Assembly (NCBI GenBank): GCA_030704615.1
Contig: CM060734.1
Span: 33,558,042-33,622,041 of the forward strand
Length of the DNA: 64,000 nucleotides
Reading direction: 5' to 3'
From: Takakia lepidozioides
Lineage: Eukaryota > Streptophyta > Takakiopsida > Takakiales > Takakiaceae
In this document: positions 9,935 to 19,810 of the stretch, piece by piece
Position numbering within the stretch: position 1 is the first letter of the stretch
Layout: every line of letters begins with the position of its first letter
The notes under the pieces: model-generated
What the model was told of the DNA's origin: nothing
Seen by the model: only the letters and a program-made list of their open reading frames with translations
The model's database searches: none
Translations under genes and position numbers: made by a program

Positions 9935-10390
9935 AAGAGTGTTGGGATGAGGGCATGTTGGGGTTAGGCATTGCTTTAGCTTCTCTTCCTCGTAGTTTCC
10001 ACCCTCTCATTAGGCCAAGACCTTTCCGTAGGTGGAGGCAAGAGTCAGTCCGGGTTTGGGTTGGGGTGTCATTGCAGGAGCAACACCGTGGAGTTGTTTT
10101 TGGTGTGGGGGAGTTGTCGTTCTGATTTCTTGTGTTTGGATCCCCTCTATACCTGCATGCTTGACTGTGCGCCATGCTAGTTTTGTGTGGGCGCTTGTTT
10201 TTATAGGTGATTGGTCCGGATTTGATCACCGGCCAGTCCTAGAGCATGCTGTCGATGGTGAGGCTGGGGTGATGACCAGCCAGACCATCATTGTTTCTCC
10301 TGTGGTGAGGTTGGAGGTGATGACCAGCCAACCATAGGAGTGCTTGCGGTGGATGCAGGTACATGTGTAGGCTATGTTAGGAACTTAGTA
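9935..10390 (-). repeat. Right arm of the ~450-bp inverted repeat
   Basis: The reverse complement of this segment matches 1,640-2,105. On the plus strand it follows the minisatellite and ends at the LINE remnant at 10,377. Matching sequence can be followed outward to about GGCTA on both sides, so the outer ends are not sharp. Confidence 0.7.
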
Positions 10391-10665
10391 TTACTGGATG
10401 AATTAGCCAGAATGGGTGAGTGTGAGCAATATGGATAGGGTCGGCCGTGGGATCCAGTGGGGATTGGGCGGCCCCTGCCTGGGCGAGGAGGTCTGCGTTT
10501 TTGTTACCGGTGATACTAGTATGGGAGCGAACTTTGAGAAAGTGTATGGGGTGATTAATGGAAGCCGCTTGGTTAATGCATGATAGCTGCAATGAGAACC
10601 ACATTCGGCTAACCACATTCACACTATCAAGAATGGTAGCCCAATCTGATGGCCTAAAATTTCTT
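10377..10665 (-). pseudogene. LINE RNase H domain remnant
   Basis: The minus-strand frame reads RPSDWATILDSVNVVSRMWF, then HFLKVRSHTSITGNKNADLL, then AQAGA. The segment VRSHT-x4-GN-x-x-AD-x-LA is the C-terminal motif of the RNase H domain of plant non-LTR retrotransposons, where the His and final Asp are catalytic. Only about 95 codons remain. Upstream the frame is lost, so this is a truncated, dead copy. Its 3' end meets the inverted repeat arm directly. Confidence 0.75.
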
Positions 10666-11120
10666 TTTTGATGTGCGGATACTGTTCTTCAAAAGCCTTC
10701 AACAAACCATAAGACTCCTCCACGGTCCAACCAACTTGCTCCGCTGGACCTTTCATTGCAAAGACGAAGGCACTCTACGACACGTGAAAACACCCTAAAC
10801 CCTGGGCAAGAGCAAAAGAAGCTCTTACAATGCACTCCGGCTAAACCCTACATAACAACTCGTTGCCTCGGGGTGGTATAGTATAAGGCCGAGATGTGGC
10901 GCCTCCGTCTCCTCTTCGTAATGGGAGTCTCCAGGGTGTAGAGACTAGAGACGTGTTAAGTGCTTGTGTAGTTTGTGTGTGTTTGTTTGGGGGAGTGGCA
11001 AGGGATAATGTGCAAGTATAATAGACTACGTTAGTGTAGTAATGATACCGGGTTAGTCATGTAGTAATGGCAACAAGTTTAACTGAATAGAAACAGTTTA
11101 TTAACAAAAAAATAGAAGTT
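10666..11120. other. No gene seen
   Basis: A minus-strand stretch near 10,660-10,760 reads FAMKGPAEQVGWTVEESYG and could be an old coding relic, but it is short and has no partner. Nothing else is recognisable. Confidence 0.35.
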
Positions 11121-11300
11121 GTTTCATTGAATAGAGCATGGCTTCTTGGTAAGGTTGTGGTGTATTTTCCACTAGGTTGCGGGTTCAAACCTGCCCCCGC
11201 CAAGGAGAGCGGGGGGGAAGGGGGGCGAGGCCTAAAGGCTTTAGCCTTAAAAAGGCCAAATTGGCCAAATCTGAAATGTGAACCTTTTTTATACACTCTG
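11121..11300 (+). mobile_element. tRNA-like SINE candidate
   Basis: A tRNA-like head: an A-box-like TGGCTTCTTGGTAAGG near 11,139 and a B box GGTTCAAACC near 11,184, about the spacing of a tRNA promoter. A G/C-rich body follows. No clear poly(A) tail or target duplication was seen, so a tRNA-pseudogene relic is possible. Confidence 0.45.
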
Positions 11301-11750
11301 GCGTTAGTGCTTTTTGGACTACATGGGCTACACGTGGATCCTCATAAGATGGTTGTACGATTGACATGTTACTTTGTGGCGGCGCCTTCATAAGTTAGCC
11401 ACGGGGAAGGAATGGAGGGATGGCACGGACAGTGGGAAGTACCTACAGTGTCCAGGCCATCCGTCCCTTCCTCGCCGTCACGTTCCTCGAGGGTGGACCC
11501 CGCCCCGCCACACCTGCTGCAACCACCACGTCCAGATGGGACGGACGGATTTTAATCGTGTGAACCCGCCTTGAGGCTCGCTTCTTCTGGAGAATTGAGT
11601 ACATCCCCGAAGTAATAATGTAAGAAATGTTTGTAATCTCACGCATATGTTGGCTATGACCGGGTTCAACACAATACCAATTCTAGCGTCAAGGTCATTG
11701 TTCAGACGGATTCTCTTCAACAATTCATGTTTATTCTATTGTTGTTCAGG

Positions 11751-12061
11751 TACATGAAATTTGTTCTTGGACCTAATGGTCGGCTGAAAGCGGAGCCAAA
11801 ATTTCTTATGGCTTGGAAATTTGGTGCACCTCCAGCCAAAATGTACACCCCAGAGATTGAGAATGATTGGGATACAGAGCATCGTGAGCGAGGGGGGTGG
11901 TACTTGGATATGCCAAAAGGGAGTGTTCCATATGCAGAATCCGCTCTTCACCAGGATTCTGTTGCTAGGCAACAGCTAAATGATACTGGAGGGGCCTCTA
12001 CTGAGGTTCCACTCTTAGAAATGGAACAAGCTGAGCAGATAACATCCCAGGCTGCTAATGT
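11751..12061 (+). CDS. Possible internal exon of a host gene, cut by the chromovirus
   Basis: A pyrimidine-rich acceptor (ATTCTATTGTTGTTCAG) precedes an open stretch of about 104 codons that reads like real protein: FVLGPNGRLKAEPKFLMAWK, then KMYTPEIENDWD, then GGWYLDMPKGSVPYAESAL. It is not a family I recognise. The frame ends where the LTR begins (12,062). A possible next exon lies just beyond the element at 19,719 after a TTCTTGCAG acceptor. The join cannot be confirmed because the donor is missing. It may be a host gene broken by insertion or a gene relic. Confidence 0.4.
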
Positions 12062-12785
12062 TGTCGCGGCCCTTTGCCTTGAGGGCAGGGGGTCGGGACA
12101 CAAGAGGGGCTGCCCCTGTGGTGGGGGCAGTGGCAGCGATAGGTATGGGGGGCTGAAGCACCCTTGAGTGCCCAAAGCACTCAATGAGGCGGAGGCGCTC
12201 GCTAGGTGGAGCCCCGCACACCGGGTTGCGGTGGGGGTGGCTCCACAAGGGGTGGTGGTAGCTTAGCGGGACTTAGTGGGGGTGGCATAGGACTCACCTT
12301 GGGGCGGAGACCTCGTGGTGGGAGTCGTGGGGAGTCTTGGGACTCATCACGGTCCATAGGGGCCGTGGTGGGTGGGCCAAGATTCACCGCGACTCATCAC
12401 CGGGAGTCGAGGGTGTTCGTGGTGGTTCGCCATAAAATGGCATGGTTGTTTGTGAAACCCCCGCGGACAGCTACAAAAGTATATATAGGGAGTAGTAACC
12501 CCGAAAACGGTGCAAGCTCGTTGGTGACCAAAAACTAGTGAGTAAGCGAGCGAGCCGGAAAGCGACCAAAGAGTGGGGAGCTGTTCAAGACTGCCAACTA
12601 CCAAAGGGAATTCCGCTGGTTCCAAATCGTTGGAGGGTTCTTTGGGAGACCAAAGGGGGACCGTTATGCCCCGGTGAGCAGCCGGAGCTCCAAGTTGGCC
12701 CGACGGCCAGTTGGGAGTTAGGCGTGCGCATCAAGCGAGTAACTATGACTTGAGGGGGGAGCTTACCGAAGTGAGGTGCACGACA
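12062..12785 (+). repeat. 5' LTR of chromovirus copy 1
   Basis: Bounded by TGTCG and CGACA, a perfect 5-bp inverted terminal repeat, and followed two bases later by the primer site. It contains a TATA-like TATATATA at 12,480-12,487, consistent with a promoter about two thirds of the way in. ORFs of 60-110 codons inside it are G/C-rich chance frames. Confidence 0.93.
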
Positions 12786-12787
12786 CT

Positions 12788-12799
12788 TGGTATCAGAGC
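12788..12799 (+). promoter_or_regulatory. Primer-binding site (initiator tRNA-Met)
   Basis: TGGTATCAGAGC, two bases after the 5' LTR. This is the standard complement of the 3' end of plant initiator tRNA-Met and primes minus-strand DNA synthesis. Confidence 0.93.
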
Positions 12800-12840
12800 C
12801 TAGAGTTTAGTACGCAATTGTCCTTGGGATTGGCCTCATC

Positions 12841-13472
12841 ATGGGGTCGGACAAGCCAAAGCGAAAGCGGAACGGCCCAAAAGATGATGATCCTGGTGAG
12901 CCCAATGGGGGCGACGTGTCACCGAGGTGGCCGTTTGAGGAAGCGATGCATGTTTCCGAAAACGAGGCCACTCAAGAGCGGGAGGAATCTGAGGAGTCAG
13001 ATCCTGAGGAATCCCTGAGAGCTCCGACCGACCAATGGATGCCTCCCATGCCGGCAGCCTTTTGGGAAGGGTTGTTGGCGCAATTTGGCGGGACGTTGAA
13101 AGACGTGTTGAAGGCGGCTAATGCCACTTCCACTAAGGCAAAGTTTAAGGTGAAGCCTAAGGAACCCGACACCTTCGAGGGCGTCCGAAATCAGAAGGCA
13201 CTCAACACCTGGCTCTTGGAACTAGAGCAGTACTTCCGGGCGGCCAAGTTGAGTGACGAGGATCGGGTGGAAGTGGCTCCCACCTATTTGAGGGCTATGC
13301 TCAACAATGGTGGCAGAAACACCTTCACGACCGAGGTCCAAGCCCGGAAACCTTGAACTGGAGTGGGTTCAAGGAATTGATGAAGAGGCAGTTTGTGCCC
13401 CTCAACGCGTCTTGGCTCGCTCGGGACAAGATGAGGAATTTGAAGCAAACAGATGACATTCGATATGTCCAG
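12841..13472 (+). pseudogene. gag, N-terminal part (copy 1), frameshifted
   Basis: The ATG at 12,841 starts MGSDKPKRKRNGPKDDDPGE. An acidic linker is followed by the capsid domain (DTFEGVRNQKALNTWLLELE, QYFRAAKLSDEDRV). The annotated frame stops at 13,356, but the conserved capsid sequence continues in another frame from about 13,300, where a WWQKHLHDRG stretch is followed by ETLNWSGFKELMKRQFVPLN. So a one-base shift has occurred near 13,300. Codons then run to DIRYVQ at 13,472, where the solo LTR interrupts. The second half of gag resumes at 14,134. Confidence 0.88.
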
Positions 13473-14133
13473 TGTCGCGGCCCTTTGCCTTGAGGGCAGG
13501 GGGTCGGGACACATGAGGGGCTGCCCCTGTGGTGGGGGCAGCGGCAGCGATAGGTATGGGGGTGGTATGGGGCAGCGATAGGTATGGGGCTCCACAAGGG
13601 GTGGTGGTAGCTTAGCGGGACTTAGTGGGGGTGGCATAGGACTCACCATGGGGGCGGAGACCTCGTGGTGGGAGTCGTGGGAGTCTTGGGACTCATCACG
13701 GTCCATAGGGCCGTGGTGAGTGGGCCAAGACTCACCGCGACTCATCACCGGGAGTCGAGGTTTTCGTGGTGGTTCGCCATAAAATGGCATGGCTGGTTGT
13801 GAAACCCCCGCGGACAGCTACAGAAGTATATATAGGGAGTAGTAACCCCGAGAACGGTGCAAGCCCGTTGGTGACCAAAAACTAGTGAGTAAGCGTGCGA
13901 GCCGGAAAGCGACCAAAGAGTGGGGAGCTGTTCCGGACTGCCAACTACCAAAGGCAATTCCGCTGGTTCCAAATCGGTGGAGGGTTCTTTGGGAGAACAA
14001 AGGGGGACCGTTATGCCCCGATGAGCAGCCAAAGCTCCAAGTTGGCCTGGCGGCCAGGTTGGGAGTCAGGCGCGCGCATCAAAGCGAGTAGCTATGACTT
14101 GAGGGGGAGCTTACCGAAGTGAGGTGCACAACA
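13473..14133 (+). mobile_element. Solo LTR nested in gag of copy 1
   Basis: A third, lone copy of the same LTR begins TGTCGCGG and ends CAACA. It is 661 bp because an internal block of about 60-90 bp after the GATAGGTATGGGG word is missing. The flanks are TCCAG on the left and TCTAG on the right: a 5-bp target duplication with one mismatch. Removing the LTR and one flank restores the gag reading frame, joining YVQ to AFNVLLLEVADM. It therefore inserted after this gag existed, then lost its internal region by LTR-LTR recombination. Confidence 0.9.
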
Positions 14134-15368
14134 TCTAGGCTTTCAATGTGCTATTGCTCGAAGTCGCGGACATGGTAGAACCAGAAATGGTCTTCAACTT
14201 TGTGGCGGGATTGGCCCCATGGGCCAGGCGGAAGTTGGAGGAGAAGCCACCTAAGACTTTGAACGAGGCAATTGAGAGGGCTGAATGTTTCTCGGATGTC
14301 CCTAAGGGTGAAAGACAAGGCCGTACGGAGCTGAACCACAAGAAGACCCAGCGGGAAGGTGACTCCTTCCGACCGGAAAAGAAGTGGGATAGGCCACGCG
14401 GCGACAATGGCACGTGGAAATCGAAGGGAGGGCCTTCACAAGTCAAGGCGGCACCCTGTGCTTCGAAAGGAAAAGCGGGTGGAGTGGCCTATGGCGGACA
14501 GAAGGCGACTTTTGATGGAGTGTGTTTCAATTGCGGGGAGCCCGGGCACATGGCCAAGAAGTGCACGAAGCCCCGGCAATTGAACATGACTCGGGCGACC
14601 ATAGAGCTGTCAGAAGATACCATCAGTCGCTTGGTGGAAGCGGTGGTCGCCAGGACTTGCAAGGTAGGCAAATTTTCTTGTGAGTTGTATCAGGAAACTG
14701 GCGCCTTACGTAAAGGGAGTCAGTTATTGTTCGTGGATGGGATAATATCCGGAACTAACGTGTCTTTGGTTGTGGACACAGGAGCGTCGCACTCCTTCAT
14801 GACACCGGCAATGACACAAAAGCTGGGACTCCCAACAAGTGACGTGGGGGCCTCTATTGAGGTGCGTTCTGCCAAAGGAGAACCGCAATTGGCGACAAGG
14901 TTGGCGTTTGATGTTCTTTTTCAACTGGGGAGTTGGGAGGGACGTGAGAACTTCACCATCTGCGAGATCGATGGAGTAGATTTCATTTTGGGGATGACCT
15001 TTTTGAGCAAATCCAGAGCGGTCATAGATGGCCGCAAGAGAGTACTCACGCTGCCATGTGGGAATGGTGGCGAGGTCTTACGAGTGTCGGAAATGCCCAA
15101 ACCCGTGGGAGGGCGAATAAACCTTCTGTCAGCAAGGGAGTGGGCCGTGGAGGAGGCACACGGGCCCCAGTTTTTGCTCTACATTAGAGAAGTGAAGGGA
15201 GAAGGCGATGGGGAGCCGAGCCCAGATTGGATCAAGGGGATTTTCGAGAAATACCAGGACGTGATGCCGGAGGATCTACCAAGCGGCTTGCCACCGCGAA
15301 GAGGAGTTGACCACAAGATTGAGGTGATACCGGGATCAGAACCGCCTGCCAGGCGCCCTACCGGTTGA
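14134..15368 (+). pseudogene. gag C-terminus, zinc knuckle and aspartic protease (copy 1)
   Basis: Continues the capsid (EPEMVFNFVAGLAPWARRKL), then a basic linker, then a nucleocapsid zinc knuckle CFNCGEPGHMAKKC (CX2CX4HX4C). The retropepsin follows, with the active-site triad in LVVDTGASHSFM and a flap-like VDFILGMTFL. The beginning of the reverse-transcriptase region follows ([20 protein letters not shown]). The frame ends at 15,368 because one base is missing near 15,358: the next frame continues the same protein without a gap. In an intact element gag-pro-pol would be one long polyprotein. Confidence 0.92.
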
Positions 15369-16806
15369 GCCACAGAGAGTTGGTCGAGCTGAAGACTCAG
15401 CTCAAAGATCTAATGTCAAAGGGGTACATCCGGCCGAGTAAGTCAACTTACGGAGCCCCGGTGCTATTTGCAGACAAGAAGGATGGGACGCTGCGGATGT
15501 GTGTTGATTACATGGCTTTGAATAAGGTGACTATCAAAAACCGGTACCCTTTGCCAAGGATCGACGACCTTTTCGATCGGTTGGCAGGAGCGAAGTATTT
15601 CAGCCGGATCGATCTGCGCTCCGGCTATCATCAAATTCGAGTGGCGGAAGGAGATGAGGAGAAGACCGCGTGCAGGACAAGGTATGGTTCATATGAGTTC
15701 TTGGTGATGCCTTTTGGACTCACCAACGCTCCCGCGACCTTTAGCACGCTGATGAACAGCCTTTTCCAGGAGTGGTTGGATGACTTTGTGATCGTGTACA
15801 TCGACGACATCTTGGTGTATTCGAAAACAAAGGAGGAGCACCTGGAGCACCTCAAAAGGGTGTCCCAGAAATTGCGGGAAGGGAAGCTGTATGCCAAAGC
15901 TTCAAAGTGCAAATTCGGGGTCACAAAAGTGGAGTTCTTGGGGCATGTGATTACACAGGATTGGATCAGAATGGATGACAGGAAGGTGAGGGCAATCTTG
16001 GACTGGGAGCCTCCGACTTCGGTCCCGGGAGTGCGATCCTTTCTAGGACTCGCCTCCTATTACCGGAAGTATGTGAGAAATTTCGCCAAGATCGCGGGGC
16101 CGCTGTCAGACCTTCTGTGTAAATCCAAAGTCTGGGCATGGAACACCTTTTGTGGCCAAGCTTTTGCTGAATTGAAGCAGCGGATGGCGGAAGCTCCAGT
16201 CTTGAAAATTCCGGAGTTCGATCGTCCGTTCGAGATTCATACAGATGCGTCGGACTTCGCGATTGGGGGTGTACTGATGCAAGATGGACGTCCAGTGGCT
16301 TACGAAAGTAAGAAACTGAATGAAGTGGAGCGACGGTGGCCGACGCACGAGAAAGAGATGAAGGCGGTGGTGCACTGTCTTGAGCTTTGGCGCCACTATG
16401 TTGGTTCCAACCCAGTGAAGGTGTTCACGGACAATGTCACGGTGAAGTATTTTGCCACGCAGCCCAAGTTGTCCCCAAAACAACTTAGGTGGCAAGATAC
16501 TTTGGTGGTGTTCGACGTGGATATCCAGTACAAACCAGGACGGGACAACGTAGTGGCCGATGCTTTAAGTAGAAAGCAGCAGCTAATGTTGGTGTACAGG
16601 GGCGAGACGGCGCTCCAAAGGAAGATCCGGAAGGCTTGCCGGAAGGATGAGCTGGCGAAGTCCGTGATGCAGGACTTGAGGATGGGGGTTAAATCGCAGT
16701 TCCATTTGCAAAATGGACTGCTCTGGTATAAGCAAAAGCGTCTCTACGTGCCGAAGGGAGGGATCATAGATAGCCTCTTGAGAGAATGCCATGATAGCCC
16801 GCTTGC
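15365..16806 (+). pseudogene. Reverse transcriptase and RNase H (copy 1)
   Basis: The reverse transcriptase core shows the ordered motifs [20 protein letters not shown], then [19 protein letters not shown], then [14 protein letters not shown], the thumb-side [17 protein letters not shown], and the catalytic YIDDILVYS. RNase H follows, with its acidic residues in [35 protein letters not shown] and [10 protein letters not shown]. The frame then enters the integrase zinc-binding domain ([12 protein letters not shown]) and is thrown out by a one-base insertion near 16,806. Product: DNA polymerase that copies the element's RNA in virus-like particles. It cannot be made intact here. Confidence 0.95.
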
Positions 16807-17511
16807 GGGGCCACGGCGGAGCCAAGCGCATTGCGGCACTCTTGAAGAAAGAGTATTTCTGGCCCAAACTGAGGGAGGAGGCAGAGGAGTATGTCAAGAC
16901 ATGCACCACATGCCAACAAAACCGGAGCGAGTACAAAAAGCAAGCGGGGCTGTTACAACCCTTGCCGATTCCAGAGGGGACTTGGGAAAACGTCTCGATG
17001 GATTTCATGACTGCTATGCCGCTGCCAAAAAGATTCGATGCAATCATGGTGGTGGTGGATAGGTTCAGTAAAATGGGCCATTTCATCCCCACCAAGGAGA
17101 CGGCAACGGCGCAGGAAACAGGGCAACTTTACTTCGCCCACGTCTTAAAGCATCACGGAGTCCCGAAGGATATTGTCTCGGACCGCGATCCAAAGTTTAC
17201 GAGTAAATTTTGGAGGGCACTTTGGAAGAAGATGGGGACAAGGCTGAAGATGAGCACCGCCTTCCGACCTACGACCGACGGCCAAACGGAAAGAGTGAAT
17301 TCCGTAGTGAAGCAGATCTTGTGGAATTACGTGTCGGTAGACCAAACAGACTGGGTGGAACACTTAGACGCGGCAGAGTTCTGTTATAATAACACAGAAC
17401 ACTCCGCAACGGGAGTTTCCCCTTTCGTATTGGTCTATGGAAAAGCACCTCTGGTGCCGACAAGTTGGGCCGCCCAGGACGTTGAGGAACCGGCAGTAGC
17501 GGCAGTACTGG
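16807..17511 (+). pseudogene. Integrase zinc-binding and catalytic core (copy 1)
   Basis: The frame resumes with [20 protein letters not shown] and the second half of the HHCC zinc site, CTTCQQN. The DDE catalytic core follows: Asp in SMDFMTAMP, Asp in VSDRDPKFTSKFW, Glu in TDGQTERVNSVVKQI. The core ends at WAAQDVEEPAVAAVLD. After 17,511 the plus strand no longer encodes integrase, because the C-terminal segment is inverted. This protein would insert element DNA into host chromatin. Confidence 0.93.
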
Positions 17512-18092
17512 ACCCCCACGCTCCAAGGTTGATGTCCCCATCAACGCTTCTTCCGCTTTTGAGGTCGCCCTTCGAAAACTGCAACCGCCTCGGATGCGTT
17601 TCCCATTTCTGAGGCATGCACCCAAGATGCCTCCACATGATGATAGCCCTTCCATTTGACGAGATACTATGTTTCTCGGTTCTTGAACCTCCTCGACTTA
17701 AATACTACCTCCACCTCATACTCCGGTTCATTTTCATGATCCAACAGCACAGGTGGCGGACGCAACACTTAATGCCGATTCGGACGCGCTTCATCTTTGC
17801 AGTAAGGCTTCAAAAGGGAGACGTGGAATACTAGATGCACCTTGCTGTTTGCCGGCAGCTCCAATTCATACACATCCTCATTCATAACCTTCCGGATGCG
17901 AAAGGGTCCCACATACGGAGGTACGAACTTTGGACTCACTTCCGGAGGTAGTCGGAAATTCTTGATGTTCAACCATACCTCCGTGCCTGCCTCAAACTTC
18001 ACTTCCCTCCGCTTCCGGTTCGCCTGCCTTTCATACCGTTTCCTAGCTTTGGCAATGTTGTACTTTGCGAGCTTCAACAAACGCTCACGTTC
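17512..18092 (-). pseudogene. Inverted integrase C-terminus and chromodomain (copy 1)
   Basis: This ~580-bp block encodes the C-terminal end of pol, but on the minus strand, opposite to the rest of the element. It contains RERLLKLAKYNIAKARKRYE, the GPY/F-like module VPPYVGPFRIRKV, ELPANSKVHLVFHVSLLKPY and a chromodomain (ETEYLVKWKGYYHVEASWV). In copy 2 (52,963-54,576) the same protein follows the integrase core without a break, so copy 1 carries an internal inversion. Breakpoints: left after GCAGTACTGGA (17,511), right before CCGGCTTAGCTAGC (~18,093). About 20 bp present at the right junction in copy 2 are absent here. Confidence 0.9.
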
Positions 18093-18951
18093 CGGCTTAG
18101 CTAGCTTAGGAATCCAATTGCAAAAACTTGTATTGTACAAAATTTTGTTATAAAGGAAATGGGTTCCAAATGTTGTGCGTCCTATTTTGTTTGGAATGGT
18201 GATGCATGATGTGGTTGGCTAGTGTGTAGAATACATGCTAGCTTACAAAAGTGGGAGAGGTAAATTGGGTTAATCGTGTGTTTGCGTAGTGCCGAAATCG
18301 GGTGACTCCCATCCAAGGGGCAAAGAAACTTGCGCCTTCTTTAGGAGTTTACGTGCTAGTGCGCACCTGGCGCGTGCGAATACTATAACTGTGCTACCGA
18401 GGGGGTTGCTTTGTAGTACGGGCTAACGCGGAAGCTACGTGCTTCCGTTCACGTACTATAATCATGTAGCCTCGGGACGGAGTCGTAGTGCGGCTTCGGC
18501 GTGTTCCCGTACCTCAGGCCAGCATTCCAAGGTGGACCCAATTGTAGTGATTGGGGCGCGCGGTTGGTTCAAGGTTATCTTCCCGGTCAAAGAGGGTTTG
18601 AGGTGAACCCTTGCTCAAGGTGATGCCAAAAGCGGCATCATGAGCGGTCGCAAGCAATGATGTTGCAGTAAGGCAATTCGATCCTCGGGGAGGATCGTTC
18701 CTTTGCCTTGAAGTAGGCCAAGAAGAGTGCACTGGGAGGAGCTTGAGAGGCTCCACCCTTGGCCGGGACTTGGAGGAAGTCGGCCGAACTAGCTAGTGGA
18801 GAGTAGAGTCAAGTGGGGGGTTTGGTTCTTTGCCATGGGACGCCATGGTACGGAAACAAACTCCTTGATGTGGGATGCCACAACTTGGATGTTCGTTTCC
18901 ATAAAATGGACAAGCCGATGAGGACATCGACTCCCTGTTGGTAGGGGTGTG
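18093..18951 (+). other. 3' untranslated region of copy 1 with conserved palindrome
   Basis: About 860 bp between pol and the 3' LTR with no long ORF, conserved in copy 2 at 52,118-52,980. It contains a perfect stem CGGAAGC-TACGT-GCTTCCG at 18,429-18,447. The same stem, as CGGAAGC-ACGTA-GCTTCCG, is present in copy 2 at 52,621-52,639. The purine-rich GGTAGGGG just before the LTR is the only polypurine-tract candidate, and it is weak. Confidence 0.8.
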
Positions 18952-19677
18952 TGTCGCGGCCATTTGCTTTGAGGGCAGGGGGTCGGGACACAAGAGGGGC
19001 TGCCCCTGTGGTGGGGGCAGTGGTAGCGATAGGTATGGGGGGCTGAAGCACCCTTGAGTGCCCAAAACACTCAATGAGGCGGAGGCGCTCACTAGGTGGA
19101 GCCCCGCACACCGGGTTGCGGTGGGGGTGGCTCCACAAGGGGTGGTGGTAGCTTAGCGGGACTTAGTGGGGGTGGCATAGGACTCACCCTGGGGCGGAGA
19201 CCTCGTGGTGGGAGTCGTGGGGAGTCTTGGGACTCATCACAGTCCATAGGGGCCGTGGTGGGTGGGCCAAGACTCACCGCGACTCATCACCGGGAGTCGA
19301 GGATGTTCGTGGTGGTTCGCCATAAAATGGCATGGTTGTTTGTGAAACCCCCGCAGACAGCTACAAAAGTATGTATAGGGAGTAGTAACCCCGAGAACGG
19401 TGCAAGCCCGTTGGTGACCAAAAACTAGTGAGTAAGCGAGCGAGCCGGAAAGCGACCAAAGAGTGGGGAGCTGTTCCGGACTGCCAACTACCAAAGGGAA
19501 TTCCGCTGGTTCCAAATCGTTGGAGGGTTTTTTCGGAGATCAAAGGGGGGACCGTTATGCCCCGGTGAGCAGCCGGAGCTCCAAGTTGGCCCGGCGGCCA
19601 GGTTGGGAGTTAGGCGCGCGCATCAAGCGAGTAACTATGACTTGAGGGGGGAGCTTACCGAAGTGAGGTGCGCGACA
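18952..19677 (+). repeat. 3' LTR of chromovirus copy 1
   Basis: Same boundaries as the 5' LTR (TGTCG...CGACA), 726 bp. Differences from the 5' LTR are scattered and mostly C/T or G/A, as expected for methylated, deaminating DNA. The TATA-like site reads TATGTATA here rather than TATATATA. Confidence 0.93.
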
Positions 19678-19718
19678 TGACTTGTTGGATGACAATGGTT
19701 GTTTAATGTTCTTGCAGG

Positions 19719-19810
19719 GCACTGATGATACTTCCGCTATGGAACTGTATTCTTTTTCAAAAGGCAGCAAAGTGTCTTTCATCTTTGATTGGGGTCTTCC
19801 TAGAAGTTAG
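19719..19810 (+). CDS. Possible exon right of chromovirus copy 1
   Basis: A TTCTTGCAG acceptor is followed by about 30 codons (GTDDTSAMELYSFSKGSKVS, then FIFDWGLPRS) ending in TAG. It may be the continuation of the exon at 11,751-12,061 across the inserted element, which would make it the end of that gene. The junction cannot be proven and the product is not recognised. Confidence 0.3.

Larger units (their letters stand above)
12062..19677 (+). mobile_element. Ty3/gypsy chromovirus, copy 1, with both LTRs
   Basis: A full-length but disabled LTR retrotransposon. Order: 5' LTR, tRNA-Met primer site, gag with zinc knuckle, protease, reverse transcriptase, RNase H, integrase, inverted C-terminal/chromodomain segment, long 3' untranslated region, 3' LTR. 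The two LTRs differ at about 20 positions over ~725 bp by eye (about 97% identical), mostly transitions, which implies a fairly recent insertion. A solo LTR of the same family sits inside gag. The five bases outside the LTRs do not match (AATGT left, TGACT right), so no target duplication is visible. A second, truncated copy is on the minus strand at 51.4-55.5 kb. Confidence 0.95.

Noticed and set aside
11121-11300. Functional tRNA gene
   Set aside because: B box is present, but no cloverleaf with paired acceptor stem could be drawn.
12206-12538. 110-codon ORFs inside the chromovirus LTRs (also 19,096-19,428)
   Set aside because: They recur because the LTR is repeated; Gly/Arg-rich with no domain, and LTRs do not encode protein in this family.
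17616-18153. Plus-strand ORFs of 72 and 103 codons after the integrase
   Set aside because: They are the antisense of the inverted chromodomain segment.
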